A stretch of DNA of 64,000 bases from Arenibacter sp. ARW7G5Y1 (GCF_003201775.1 NZ_QJJZ01000009.1:1-64000); one strand, 5' to 3'. Numbered from the stretch's first letter, positions 8,153 to 15,690 are shown. Notes: a model not told the origin generated them from the letters alone. Made by a program: numbers and translations.

Positions 8153-8413
8153 TTACACTCCATTTGGGAACATAAATTGTAAAAGCAAAAATACAACGGA
8201 TAATAATAGCAATATATTTAATAAACACCCACTATTCTTAGTTTTGGAAAAAGTCTTACGGTAAGTTAAGCCAGGTATTCCGGTTCTTACCGAATATCCC
8301 TTTGAACTTAAACTTCCTCTTCCGGTTCTAAGACTGGGTGTTATTCCAGATTTGCTAATGTTAATTCCTAATCCTTTAATTAGGTTGACTCTTTTATTAA
8401 ATCTGAATGCCAT
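8153..8413 (-). CDS. DUF4236 domain membrane protein
   Basis: An 86-aa protein. Residues 1-52 match the DUF4236 pattern (FRFNKRVNLIKGLGINISKSG, then a Gly/Arg/Ser-rich stretch ending RTGIPGLTYRKTF). A single hydrophobic segment follows (about 63-81, LLNILLLLSVVFLLLQFMF). The function of DUF4236 is not known. It starts 3 bp after the upstream lipoprotein gene stops and is the last gene of the 11.5-8.15 kb operon. Confidence 0.8.
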   Translation of the reverse strand: MAFRFNKRVNLIKGLGINISKSGITPSLRTGRGSLSSKGYSVRTGIPGLTYRKTFSKTKNSGCLLNILLLLSVVFLLLQFMFPNGV

Positions 8414-8416
8414 AGC

Positions 8417-9325
8417 TTATTCATTTAAAATAAAATCACGTATCACATTTTCTATATTTGAAGGTAAATCGGCTTGTTTTATTTCGAAATTGCTTACATT
8501 CATTTCAGTCAGCCATTTGGTCCAGTAAGTTCTTATAATATCTTCTTCATAAGGATTTTTGGCATCAGGATTTATACCCAATACTAGAACCTCAAGCTTA
8601 TTCAGGTGTTTATTGGCCGTTACAAATCCGAAATCTTGTTGATCAAATTTGTCTTTCCAACCTGGTTTGTTAAATGTATAATGCTTTACATCTTGCGGAG
8701 TTAAATATGTTGTTCTATTTCCTTCCTTAATTTTGGTATCCTTATGGTAGATATAGCCATCCGTTAAAATTATTAGAATATTTCTGTAGCCATCAGTTAT
8801 ACAGTAATCGTTAACCTTATTCTTAAAAAAACGCCAAATATCAGAACCAACATAGTGGTTGTCTTTAATGGCAGCTTCGTAAATCAAAGTAGAGATACTG
8901 TCATATTTTTGACAAGTGGCTAAAATTCCTTTTTTTGTAACTGTGTTCTTATCAAAAGAAATTTTAAGTACCTCCAATTTTTTGTTTAGAGTTTTATCTG
9001 AAGGTTCTGGGTCAATAAATACTTGAATTTTGTCGTCTATTTTTATTAATTTTTTATTCATGATATGAGACTCAAAATTCTCTGCAATAGTTTTTAAATA
9101 GCCGATATCTCTTTGATAAAATTCCATTGCTGGAGCAGGATATTTTTCTGGGTTTATCCTGTCTGACAAATCCAAAAGTATACTAATGTTTAGATCATCT
9201 TTTGCTAAAACCTTTGGGAATTCATGTTTATGAATAAGCTCATCATACTTAGGGCTATCTTTACAAGAGACAACAGTAAAAGATAATAGCATTAATATTA
9301 TTGAGGACTGGATATAATTTTTCAT
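8417..9325 (-). CDS. VWA-like lipoprotein
   Basis: A 302-aa lipoprotein with the lipobox TVVSC (Cys21). The mature part has a von Willebrand A-like layout: a beta strand with a partial MIDAS motif (NISILLDLSDRINP), a central region, then YRNILIILTDGYIYHKDT, which matches the second MIDAS strand with Thr-Asp-Gly. The metal site looks degenerate because the usual DxSxS is DLSDR. It probably mediates protein contacts in the periplasm. It lies 4 bp after the four-TM gene, so the two are translated together and may form a complex. Confidence 0.7.
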   Translation of the reverse strand: MKNYIQSSIILMLLSFTVVSCKDSPKYDELIHKHEFPKVLAKDDLNISILLDLSDRINPEKYPAPAMEFYQRDIGYLKTIAENFESHIMNKKLIKIDDKIQVFIDPEPSDKTLNKKLEVLKISFDKNTVTKKGILATCQKYDSISTLIYEAAIKDNHYVGSDIWRFFKNKVNDYCITDGYRNILIILTDGYIYHKDTKIKEGNRTTYLTPQDVKHYTFNKPGWKDKFDQQDFGFVTANKHLNKLEVLVLGINPDAKNPYEEDIIRTYWTKWLTEMNVSNFEIKQADLPSNIENVIRDFILNE

Positions 9326-9329
9326 TTTA

Positions 9330-10592
9330 TTAGTTTACTAGTTTGTATAAACGTCCTTCATAGTTTTCATCGGCAATATCATGTTCTTGCAAATGCTTTT
9401 TTTCTTCAGTAGTACAAAGAGATAATAATTCGTCTTTTCTTTTTAAATCGTCGAAATTATCAGCTATTCCAAGAAACCACCCTTTAACATATTCAGCATG
9501 ATAAGTGAGATAGTGCTTATTGGAAAATACAAAGCCATCTATAGTTCGTTGTAAATCGTTTATTTTACCTTCAAATCCTGAAATTTCTTCTTTTATAGGG
9601 TTTAATTTTTCTATTTGAGATATGATTTCCTGTTCACAGTTTTTGATGTCTTCTCTTTTGGATCTTATAAATGTCTTGATTTTATCAAAGTTGTCATATT
9701 CTTTCATAATAAAATCGAAAACCAACCCCCAAATAATATAGACTACAAAACCTGCGAAAATAATACCCCAAAATTCAGCTTTTGTGAAAGCTATTTGAGC
9801 GTTAAAGTCAGGGGAATTAAGTGTCTTCTCTATATCATAAATTTTCTTTTCAATTTGATATGCTAGAATTGAGTCAAAAATAAAAGTAACTATAAACAAG
9901 GTCGCTATCTTAACATAGGAAAGCCAGTTTTTATGTTTTTGAAACATATGGATTAAATATCCCAATCCCATAAAGGCGAAAGGAATAGTCGCAACAAACA
10001 CTCCTTCCAACCAACCATCTTCTATTGCTTTTGTTAAGGCATTGGCATCAAAAATTGCATTGGTAAGTTGGTCAGTATCAAATGTTTTAAAAAAGGCAGA
10101 ATAGGAGGCAGAAATATAGAAAACTAGTAAATAAAAAGTGATAGGAATCAGGACAGCCAAACCAAGATAAAATTGTGCTTTTGGCTTCTTGTCAACATCC
10201 TCTACAAATTTTTCAGGATTATGCTTTACTTCCGATATTTCACTTTTAAAAATTGAAATCTTACTTTCCAAAGCAGCAATACATTCCTCGATAATACTTT
10301 TTACTGTTTTTCTTTTCTTTAATTCAATTTCATACTTACTTCTTTCTTGTACATAAGGTTCCTTTAATTCTTTCTGGAGCTTTTCATCTTCACGACATTT
10401 ACCCTTATAATCCATATAAACATTTTGCAAACAAGCCTTGAATATTGTATGATTACCTGATGCTTGTTTTGATGAACCATAGCCACTTTCAAAAAATGAA
10501 AGTTTTATTTTTTTAACATCTTCCTCTTTAGGTTTTTCAATTTCCTGAGGAATACTTTTTTTTATGGAGAATATATTTTTTAAAGTACTCAT
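9330..10592 (-). CDS. Four-TM coiled-coil membrane protein, unknown
   Basis: A 420-aa protein of no family I recognise. Residues 1-140 are cytoplasmic and highly charged, with a coiled coil about 65-125. Four hydrophobic segments lie near 141-162, 197-216, 227-246 and 273-294. A second coiled coil covers about 300-350, and the C-terminal 70 residues are soluble. The layout suggests a membrane hub with large cytoplasmic arms. It is one base pair from the TerB-like gene upstream and 4 bp from the VWA lipoprotein downstream, so the three products probably work together across the inner membrane. Confidence 0.65.
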   Translation of the reverse strand: MSTLKNIFSIKKSIPQEIEKPKEEDVKKIKLSFFESGYGSSKQASGNHTIFKACLQNVYMDYKGKCREDEKLQKELKEPYVQERSKYEIELKKRKTVKSIIEECIAALESKISIFKSEISEVKHNPEKFVEDVDKKPKAQFYLGLAVLIPITFYLLVFYISASYSAFFKTFDTDQLTNAIFDANALTKAIEDGWLEGVFVATIPFAFMGLGYLIHMFQKHKNWLSYVKIATLFIVTFIFDSILAYQIEKKIYDIEKTLNSPDFNAQIAFTKAEFWGIIFAGFVVYIIWGLVFDFIMKEYDNFDKIKTFIRSKREDIKNCEQEIISQIEKLNPIKEEISGFEGKINDLQRTIDGFVFSNKHYLTYHAEYVKGWFLGIADNFDDLKRKDELLSLCTTEEKKHLQEHDIADENYEGRLYKLVN

Positions 10593-10593
10593 A

Positions 10594-10989
10594 TCATTCT
10601 TGCATTTTGGTAATTAATTCTTTTAAGGAGGTTTTTTCTTTTGCATTTTCCAAAAGAAACTCACATATACCATCAATGTTTTCTTCTAAAAACTCAAATT
10701 TCATACAATACTTTTTTAAGGTATTTGTTTCATCTTCCGTGACTATACCATCTGCCCAGATCATTAGAGCTAAATCATATAGATATTCAATCTTCTCATC
10801 TAAGGATTCGGGAACTAAAGACTCCTGTGAAGGGTTTAATAAAATTTCATTCAATTGATCTTTACTAAGCCCTCTTTCTTCTGCAAAATTGTAAAGCATC
10901 TTTAATTCAAGAACATTGAAATTATCATCTGCAAAAGCCATTAGATATAATCTTAAAAAGTGACTTTTTAATTCGGTTGATATATTCAT
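10594..10989 (-). CDS. TerB-like helical protein
   Basis: A 131-aa all-helical protein. LYLMAFADDNFNVLELKMLYNFAEERGLS and LALMIWADGIVTEDETNTLKKYC form the two pseudo-symmetric TerB-type halves, each with the acidic (A)DG/D-x-x-E loop that binds metal in the tellurite-resistance TerB family. TerB proteins are cytoplasmic and usually act with membrane and VWA partners. Here a membrane protein and a VWA-like lipoprotein follow directly, which supports the assignment. The substrate or stress is unknown. Confidence 0.72.
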   Translation of the reverse strand: MNISTELKSHFLRLYLMAFADDNFNVLELKMLYNFAEERGLSKDQLNEILLNPSQESLVPESLDEKIEYLYDLALMIWADGIVTEDETNTLKKYCMKFEFLEENIDGICEFLLENAKEKTSLKELITKMQE

Positions 10990-11001
10990 TTTAACTTCTA
11001 T

Positions 11002-11298
11002 TTAATTTTCACAAGCGATATTATCATTGTCTCTATCTAAATTGGAATAACAATCTTTATCAGTTTCAAATGTTGATTGGGCCTCTGCTTGCGTAGCGAA
11101 GTCTGAATATTTTTTGGACTCGCAAGTAGATTCTGAGTTACAGGAGAGACCTGTCAATGCAGCCAGTATGATGAGAAAAATACCTAAACAACCTTTTTTG
11201 TTATTTCTTTTAAAAATTTTATTTGATCGACCTTTGCTTACAAAATGTCCTTGAACATAGGTTCCATCTTTCTTAAAATATCCTTTTCGATAACTCAT
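11002..11298 (-). CDS. Membrane-anchored Excalibur calcium-binding domain protein
   Basis: A 98-aa protein. The basic N-terminus (about 1-34, YRKGYFKKDGTYVQGHF) resembles the short Arg/Lys-rich start seen in many flavobacterial Excalibur proteins. A hydrophobic segment (37-52) ends with LSC, possibly a lipobox. The C-terminal 40 residues are an Excalibur domain: CESKKYSDFATQAEAQ, a Cys pair and the calcium-loop motif DRDNDNIACEN. It sits inside the YegP-TerB-DUF4236 operon, 12 bp before the TerB-like gene. Confidence 0.8.
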   Translation of the reverse strand: MSYRKGYFKKDGTYVQGHFVSKGRSNKIFKRNNKKGCLGIFLIILAALTGLSCNSESTCESKKYSDFATQAEAQSTFETDKDCYSNLDRDNDNIACEN

Positions 11299-11321
11299 TT
11301 TAATACGAACTAAAAATTACT

Positions 11322-11507
11322 TTATGATAAGTCTATCACTTCTGCATTAGAAGCATCTCTTTTTACAGCGTCAATACCATCTTTGCAATTCTGTTTTGCA
11401 TTATACATCTCGCTCGTCGCTATAACCTCTCCGTTACCTTTTGACCTTAGATTGAAGTAAAATTTACCGTTTGAACTTTTTTTGATTTCAAATTTTGGAT
11501 TAGCCAT
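11322..11507 (-). CDS. YegP family (DUF1508) small protein
   Basis: A 61-aa protein with one DUF1508 repeat: PKFEIKKSSNGKFYFNLRSKGNGEVIATSEMY, then the Ala/Lys helix NCKDGIDAVKRDA. Members are small cytoplasmic proteins, often induced by stress, without a known biochemical role. It is the first gene of the operon reaching to 8153. Its promoter has a perfect -7 element TAGGTTTG (11538-11531) and a palindromic operator 21 bp further upstream. Confidence 0.85.
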   Translation of the reverse strand: MANPKFEIKKSSNGKFYFNLRSKGNGEVIATSEMYNAKQNCKDGIDAVKRDASNAEVIDLS

Positions 11508-11559
11508 GATTATTTTATTTATTAATTATTCAAACCTAAACTCTTTGGAAGAGAATACC

Positions 11560-11575
11560 TTACAGATTTCCGTAA
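11560..11575. promoter_or_regulatory. Palindromic operator upstream of the YegP-TerB operon
   Basis: TTACAGATTTCCGTAA, followed on the minus strand after exactly 21 bp by TAGGTTTG (11538-11531), a perfect -7 element; the ATG is at 11507. Spacing and -7 sequence are the same as at the 12382 site. Confidence 0.7.
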
Positions 11576-11579
11576 TAAA

Positions 11580-11608
11580 AAAAAGAACTGATGTTAATAG
11601 TTCTTTTT
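11580..11608. terminator. Hairpin terminator upstream of the YegP promoter
   Basis: AAAAAGAACT (11580-11589) and AGTTCTTTTT (11599-11608) form a 10-bp stem with a nine-base loop and T/A runs on both strands. It can stop minus-strand transcripts from the DUF2188 gene before the next promoter. Confidence 0.65.
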
Positions 11609-11899
11609 GATTGACGGTATTAAGGGTATTTTCTAATCCTCTGAACCATATAAGGTTCTACCCATTTCTTTTTATAACTTCATAGGGTTTTGTAAAACAA
11701 TTAGAGAGTCCTCTAAGTGCTTTTTTGAAATGTTACTTTCCTATACATATATAGACTTAGGTGTCAATGAAGCTAAGATAAAAAGGAGTTAAGAATGTTA
11801 CTATGATAAATAGTTTAGACATTCTTTAATTATACGGAGTTTTAGTGTGATTTATTTTTTAATCATACGTCACTTTCTAAACGGCGCAAACATGTTGTT

Positions 11900-12142
11900 C
11901 TAATGTTTTGTGTCTTTTGATGACTTAGGATCATTCCCAGGTTTAACCGTGTCAGAGTCTCTTATTTTACCATCTAAGCCATGTATTCTAACCTCTCCAC
12001 CGCCAGAATTAGAAGATAATTCTTTTGCCCTTTTTTCGGCTTCTTTTTGTGTGTTGGCATATTCACTAACTTTTTCTCCTCCCTCTTTTTGAATTCTCCA
12101 TTTATCTTTATTGTTGTCTTTTGAAACATGATAATTTGCCAT
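11900..12142 (-). CDS. DUF2188 small protein
   Basis: An 80-aa hydrophilic protein. Residues 1-58 match DUF2188: NYHVSKDNNKDKWRIQKEGGEKVSEYANTQKEAEKRAKEL, then the strand EVRIHGLDGKIRDSDTV. The C-terminal tail is Lys/Asp/Ser-rich and disordered. DUF2188 and DUF1508 (YegP) are small stress-associated proteins, and both occur here under look-alike promoters. It lies 33 bp after the small Cys-containing gene and is probably co-transcribed with it. Confidence 0.8.
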   Translation of the reverse strand: MANYHVSKDNNKDKWRIQKEGGEKVSEYANTQKEAEKRAKELSSNSGGGEVRIHGLDGKIRDSDTVKPGNDPKSSKDTKH

Positions 12143-12175
12143 AGTATTTAGTTTTGGTTATTATTTATTGTAGAT

Positions 12176-12325
12176 TCAATTTTTACAGCCATTTTTATCA
12201 CATGTAATCCTTTCTGAAGTATTTATCCAATGATTTGGATTTTCTGTTGTGTTGAACCCGCAACCTGTTTTCCCTCCTTTTGTTCCTGAATGAACTTCAT
12301 TTGTTGGTGTATGCTTAACTGCCAT
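12176..12325 (-). CDS. Small Cys-containing protein, 49 aa, unknown
   Basis: Begins at the ATG at 12325 with MAVKHTPTNEVHSGTKGG and ends ITCDKNGCKN. It has three Cys (GCGF and CDKNGC) plus His residues, so a zinc- or metal-binding knuckle is possible. A longer frame to 12433 would run through the promoter and operator and is rejected. The gene follows a perfect -7 element TAGGTTTG (12360-12353), 27 bp upstream, with the palindromic operator at the same 21-bp spacing as for the YegP operon. I do not recognise the family. Confidence 0.7.
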   Translation of the reverse strand: MAVKHTPTNEVHSGTKGGKTGCGFNTTENPNHWINTSERITCDKNGCKN

Positions 12326-12381
12326 AATATTTAATTTTAAATTAATAATATACAAACCTAAACCCATTAAAAAAGAATCCC

Positions 12382-12397
12382 TTACGGATATCTGTAA
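12382..12397. promoter_or_regulatory. Palindromic operator upstream of the small-protein operon
   Basis: TTACGGATATCTGTAA, embedded in a larger inverted repeat (AATCCCTTAC at 12376-12385 and GTAAGGGATT at 12394-12403). On the minus strand TAGGTTTG (12360-12353) follows 21 bp after the 16-mer. The extended hairpin might also act as a terminator for convergent transcripts. Confidence 0.7.
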
Positions 12398-12429
12398 GGG
12401 ATTGGTAATTTTTGAAAATAAATATGTAT

Positions 12430-13095
12430 TCAAATCAGTCCATCACGGGTGAGTAGGGCAATTAGTTGGGTTGTATTTTTTGCTCCAAAATCATCAAATA
12501 ATTTGCTCACTCTTTTATCAATGGTACTTTCGCTATTAGGGGTAATATTATGTTGTTTGAATTTTTCCGCGATTTCCTTTTTGCTTAGACCATTGGCCAG
12601 CTCTGTTAAAATAAGGATGTCAAATTCATCTAATTCGAATACATTGTTGCCGGATACCATGTTTATTTGAGGGGAAACATAGGTTTGGCCCTGATTCACC
12701 ATGTGGATTGCTTCCACAAGTTCGGTTAAACTATGGCGTCCCTTACAGACATAACCATTAATTTTTTGTTCTTGAAAAAGGGATTTTATTTTGGCAGGAT
12801 TGTCTTCCATAGAATTAACAATCACCTTTATATTGGGCTGAATTGCTTTTATGGAATTAATAAGATTTATACCCGAGGTAAGTTTACGGTCTACATAACT
12901 CTCCTTAAAGGACAGGTCCGTAATTAAAAGTTGAAAAGGAACTTTATTTGTAAGTGCTAGTTTAAGTCTGTTATACGCCTTATCACAATAGAGTTCTTCT
13001 TGTATTTCAGGGATATTCAGTTTGTGTGATAAGGTAGTTGCAATACCCGTATTGGTATCTTGAAAATCTTCGGCGATCAAAATTTTTTTGAACAT
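12430..13095 (-). CDS. LuxR/NarL-type response regulator
   Basis: A 221-aa two-domain regulator. The receiver domain (about 1-125) has the acidic pair Glu9-Asp10 (LIAEDFQD), the phosphorylation site Asp60 (QLLITDLSF), and Lys118 (YVCKGR). The C-terminal domain (about 150-221) is a LuxR-type helix-turn-helix (FDILILTELANGLSKKEIAEKF, then STIDKRVSKLFDDFG). It lies 14 bp after the histidine kinase gene and is its obvious partner. NarL-family regulators often bind palindromes of about 16 bp, so it is the best candidate to bind the TTACGGATATCCGTAA-like sites around it; this is inference. Confidence 0.9.
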   Translation of the reverse strand: MFKKILIAEDFQDTNTGIATTLSHKLNIPEIQEELYCDKAYNRLKLALTNKVPFQLLITDLSFKESYVDRKLTSGINLINSIKAIQPNIKVIVNSMEDNPAKIKSLFQEQKINGYVCKGRHSLTELVEAIHMVNQGQTYVSPQINMVSGNNVFELDEFDILILTELANGLSKKEIAEKFKQHNITPNSESTIDKRVSKLFDDFGAKNTTQLIALLTRDGLI

Positions 13096-13109
13096 AGTGT
13101 AGAACGTTT

Positions 13110-15056
13110 TTAATTTGGAGTTTTAATCTGGGCCTTAAATCCTTTGCCTTTTTCAGTTTCAAATATAATTGTTCCCCCAATTGCCCGAATACGCTTTTCT
13201 GTATTACGAAGTCCATTTTTATTCCCCAATTGTACTTTGGTAGCTCCTACACCATTATCGGAATATTGGATTTGTAAGAGATCCGACGTTTTTTTGAAAG
13301 TTATGTTTACTGCACTTGCCATACTGTACTTGGTCATGTTTATCATTAATTCCCTAAGCACTTTGTACAATGTTATTTTGGTCAATCCATTTACTGTTGA
13401 CCAATCTATTTCCTTACTTCCCCTAAGGATTAATTTGACGGTCTTAGGAGTATGCGAACGCAGCATTTGCAAAAGTTCCTCCCTAAAGTTGGCGTCTAAC
13501 TCTATCTCATTGATTTCCCTTGAAAAGTCCCTACTTTGATTATAAAGTCCTTCCAAAGTATCTAGTATGGTTGGTTTATCTGTATTATTTTGAACCATGA
13601 TCATAGCGTGATTTAGTTTTCCTCCAAAGTCATCATGTAGTTTTCTGGATAATTCAGCCTCGGTTTCATATGTTGCTTCAAGTTTTGCAAACTTGTTTTG
13701 TTCCAATAAACGTTTGTTACGTTGTTTATAGAAGATGAACATAAAACCAATGATCATTAAAAGTAATGCCAAACCAAATAGAGCCAAGGTTTTCTGGTTG
13801 CGCTGTCTTGCTACATCCAGTTGTTCTTCCGCCTTTTCTTTTTGTAAAAGCAGTATGGATTCCAGCTTTAACCTATCATCGTATTTGTATTTGGCAAATT
13901 GGGTTTTCACCTTTAATTCTTGGGTGTAAAGACTATCTTGTAAAAAAATGTAGCGATCTCTAAATTCAATGTTTTTAGGAGTTAATTGTATAAGAAACGT
14001 TAAGGCATCTTTTTCTGCCTTGGGAATTTTAAGGGTTTTGGATAATTGTATTGCCAAATCAAAATAGGAAATCGCTTTTTTAATGTCGGTTTTTGAATAA
14101 AACGCACCTAAATGGGTAAAGCTGGCAATTTGTCCTCGCTTGTCATCATTCTTTACCCTAATTTCCAAGGCCTCCTTAAAAATTGCTTCCGCATTTGTAG
14201 TAGTATTGTTTAACCATTCTGCATAAGCCAAGTTGTCCATTGACCGGGCGTATTCTTTTGGACTTTTTAGCAGTAGTGTATCATGAACTATATCTTTAAG
14301 AATGCCAATAGCCTTTTCAAATTGGTTAAAGTCCGAGTGAGTAGCCGCTAAGTTGTTCTTATAGACCAACCTGTCCTCTTTAGAATCCGTAGTTTCAATT
14401 GCCTTATAATAATAGCCAATGGCATCATCGTAATTCATTAACTTTCTGTGATTGGTGGCCAAGGCATTATAGCAAGATGATAAGAATTGGATATCCTCTT
14501 CTGAGTTTAGAAACTGTATGGCCTCGGTTAAAGTTTCCTTACTTCCATAATGGTCATTCTGATTTTGTTGAATGAGACCCATGCTTAAAAGGTTATTTCC
14601 TACCCAACTACTATCCTGAATGTATTGAAAGTGACTTTTTGAAAGGTTATAATTGATAAATGCACTATCAGGATTATGGGTAATCTCATCAAAATAATAT
14701 GCCCTTAAATAATGGTATCTTCCTAAAATGTATTTGTTTTCCACCTGATCGGCAAGCCTTTTTAGAAGATTACCAAAGATATTTAAACTATCGTATTGTT
14801 GCTGAGTATAATGAAGAAGGGTTTTCTGATAAAGTATTCTTAAAAATAAACTATCACTACCCATCATTTTTGCATAATGCAAAGACATGTTTACATCTGA
14901 TTGCCTTTGGACTAGTGAACGATTCTTGTTTTTGGAAGCCTTGTAATAAAATATAATACTGTCCTGTATTCCTTCATTTTTTAAGGAATCTGTCCGATGA
15001 CTATGTCGGCAGGAGCAAAGCAGACTAATAAAAAACAAAATTAATATTTTTCTCAA
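13110..15056 (-). CDS. TPR sensor histidine kinase (HisKA_3-like)
   Basis: A 648-aa sensor. It has a signal/lipoprotein-like N-terminus (LISLLCSC, Cys16), then a long helical region of tetratricopeptide repeats (about 60-380; for example YNALATNHRKLMNYDDAIGY) predicted to face the periplasm. A coiled coil precedes one membrane segment near 424-443 (TLALFGLALLLMIIGFMFIF). The cytoplasmic part has the phospho-acceptor motif SRKLHDDFGGKL (His near 474) and an HATPase with an N-box-like region and YSDNGVGA near 600. It phosphorylates the regulator encoded next. A strong hairpin lies just upstream, so its expression is probably lower than that of the 55-aa lipoprotein gene before it. Confidence 0.9.
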   Translation of the reverse strand: MRKILILFFISLLCSCRHSHRTDSLKNEGIQDSIIFYYKASKNKNRSLVQRQSDVNMSLHYAKMMGSDSLFLRILYQKTLLHYTQQQYDSLNIFGNLLKRLADQVENKYILGRYHYLRAYYFDEITHNPDSAFINYNLSKSHFQYIQDSSWVGNNLLSMGLIQQNQNDHYGSKETLTEAIQFLNSEEDIQFLSSCYNALATNHRKLMNYDDAIGYYYKAIETTDSKEDRLVYKNNLAATHSDFNQFEKAIGILKDIVHDTLLLKSPKEYARSMDNLAYAEWLNNTTTNAEAIFKEALEIRVKNDDKRGQIASFTHLGAFYSKTDIKKAISYFDLAIQLSKTLKIPKAEKDALTFLIQLTPKNIEFRDRYIFLQDSLYTQELKVKTQFAKYKYDDRLKLESILLLQKEKAEEQLDVARQRNQKTLALFGLALLLMIIGFMFIFYKQRNKRLLEQNKFAKLEATYETEAELSRKLHDDFGGKLNHAMIMVQNNTDKPTILDTLEGLYNQSRDFSREINEIELDANFREELLQMLRSHTPKTVKLILRGSKEIDWSTVNGLTKITLYKVLRELMINMTKYSMASAVNITFKKTSDLLQIQYSDNGVGATKVQLGNKNGLRNTEKRIRAIGGTIIFETEKGKGFKAQIKTPN

Positions 15057-15083
15057 AATGCCATTTTCTCTTTAAATGTATTC

Positions 15084-15116
15084 AAAAAAATGAACCATAC
15101 CTTAAGGTATGGTTCA
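15084..15116 (-). terminator. Terminator/attenuator between the small lipoprotein and the kinase gene
   Basis: Positions 15091-15116 are a 26-bp perfect palindrome (arm TGAACCATACCTT), followed on the minus strand by seven T (15090-15084). It stops most transcripts of the 15138-15305 gene just before the kinase ATG at 15056. Readthrough would give low kinase and regulator levels. Confidence 0.85.
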
Positions 15117-15137
15117 AATCAGTAAAGATTATTTATT

Positions 15138-15305
15138 CTAATCTTCATCATCAGGTGGTGGAGGGGGGGGTTTAACTTGGCCATCATCCCCCTCGGTAGC
15201 TTGGTTTTCATATAATGAATCGTTCCCTGAGACAGAATCGTCGGTACAGGAAAATAAAAACATATTAAAAGCGAGTACCATTACGGCAATTATTACTTTT
15301 TTCAT
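15138..15305 (-). CDS. Small proline-rich lipoprotein, 55 aa
   Basis: Begins MKKVIIAVMVLAFNMFLFSC, a lipoprotein signal peptide with the lipobox FSC at Cys20. The 35-residue mature part is acidic (TDDSVSGNDSLYENQATEGD) and ends in six prolines and DDED. The stop is at 15138-15140. It is below the usual ORF length cut-off but has a clean signal peptide, a strong terminator behind it and the sensor kinase gene next to it. A role as a periplasmic ligand or output marker of the kinase is possible but unproven. Confidence 0.75.
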   Translation of the reverse strand: MKKVIIAVMVLAFNMFLFSCTDDSVSGNDSLYENQATEGDDGQVKPPPPPPDDED

Positions 15306-15476
15306 AATTTGTGATTTTGAGATTAAACAAAGGGGTTGCTGTCCGTGCTTTCGTTCGAAAGGTTTTTGGGTACAACAACCCGTTGAAAATGTTAGGATCG
15401 CTCCTTTGTTTTTGAGAAGTAGAAAATGTAATGCAGTAGTTTTAACTACTTCTCAACCGGCCAATCACCAACTGCA
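15306..15476 (-). promoter_or_regulatory. Structured leader/intergenic region of the small lipoprotein gene
   Basis: This stretch holds several nested hairpins: GGGTTG/CAACCC (15333-15338 with 15376-15381) enclosing CTTTCG-TT-CGAAAG (15348-15361), and an AGTAGTT/AACTACT hairpin (15435-15450) inside a 12-bp inverted repeat at 15426-15437/15471-15482. No reading frame is convincing. If the lipoprotein promoter lies upstream of these elements, its mRNA would have a long folded leader. Confidence 0.5.
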
Positions 15477-15492
15477 TTACATATTTCCGTAA
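15477..15492. promoter_or_regulatory. Palindromic operator at 15.5 kb
   Basis: TTACATATTTCCGTAA is the most diverged member of the site family. In the plus direction TATGTTAG (15514-15521) follows after 21 bp, so it would drive the 15691 gene with a leader of about 165 nt. In the minus direction no -7 element is seen at the matching distance. It overlaps the right arm of the inverted repeat ending at 15482. Confidence 0.5.
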
Positions 15493-15690
15493 GAATGATT
15501 TTTGTACATTGGCTATGTTAGCTTTACACAGCGGTAAATCAATCTTGGGGCAAAGTAAATTGAAGATCAAAAAGGAATTGCAGACAAAGAATAGACTTGT
15601 GTCGGACATTTTTTGGACACTAATGATAGTAGGGGGTTTCAAGAGGTTGTGTCTATATGTTGTCTGGGAATAATTTGTATTTTTAGAGTA

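Noticed and set aside
12326-12433. N-terminal extension of the small Cys protein
   Set aside because: It would translate through the promoter and operator; the ATG at 12325 fits the -7 element.
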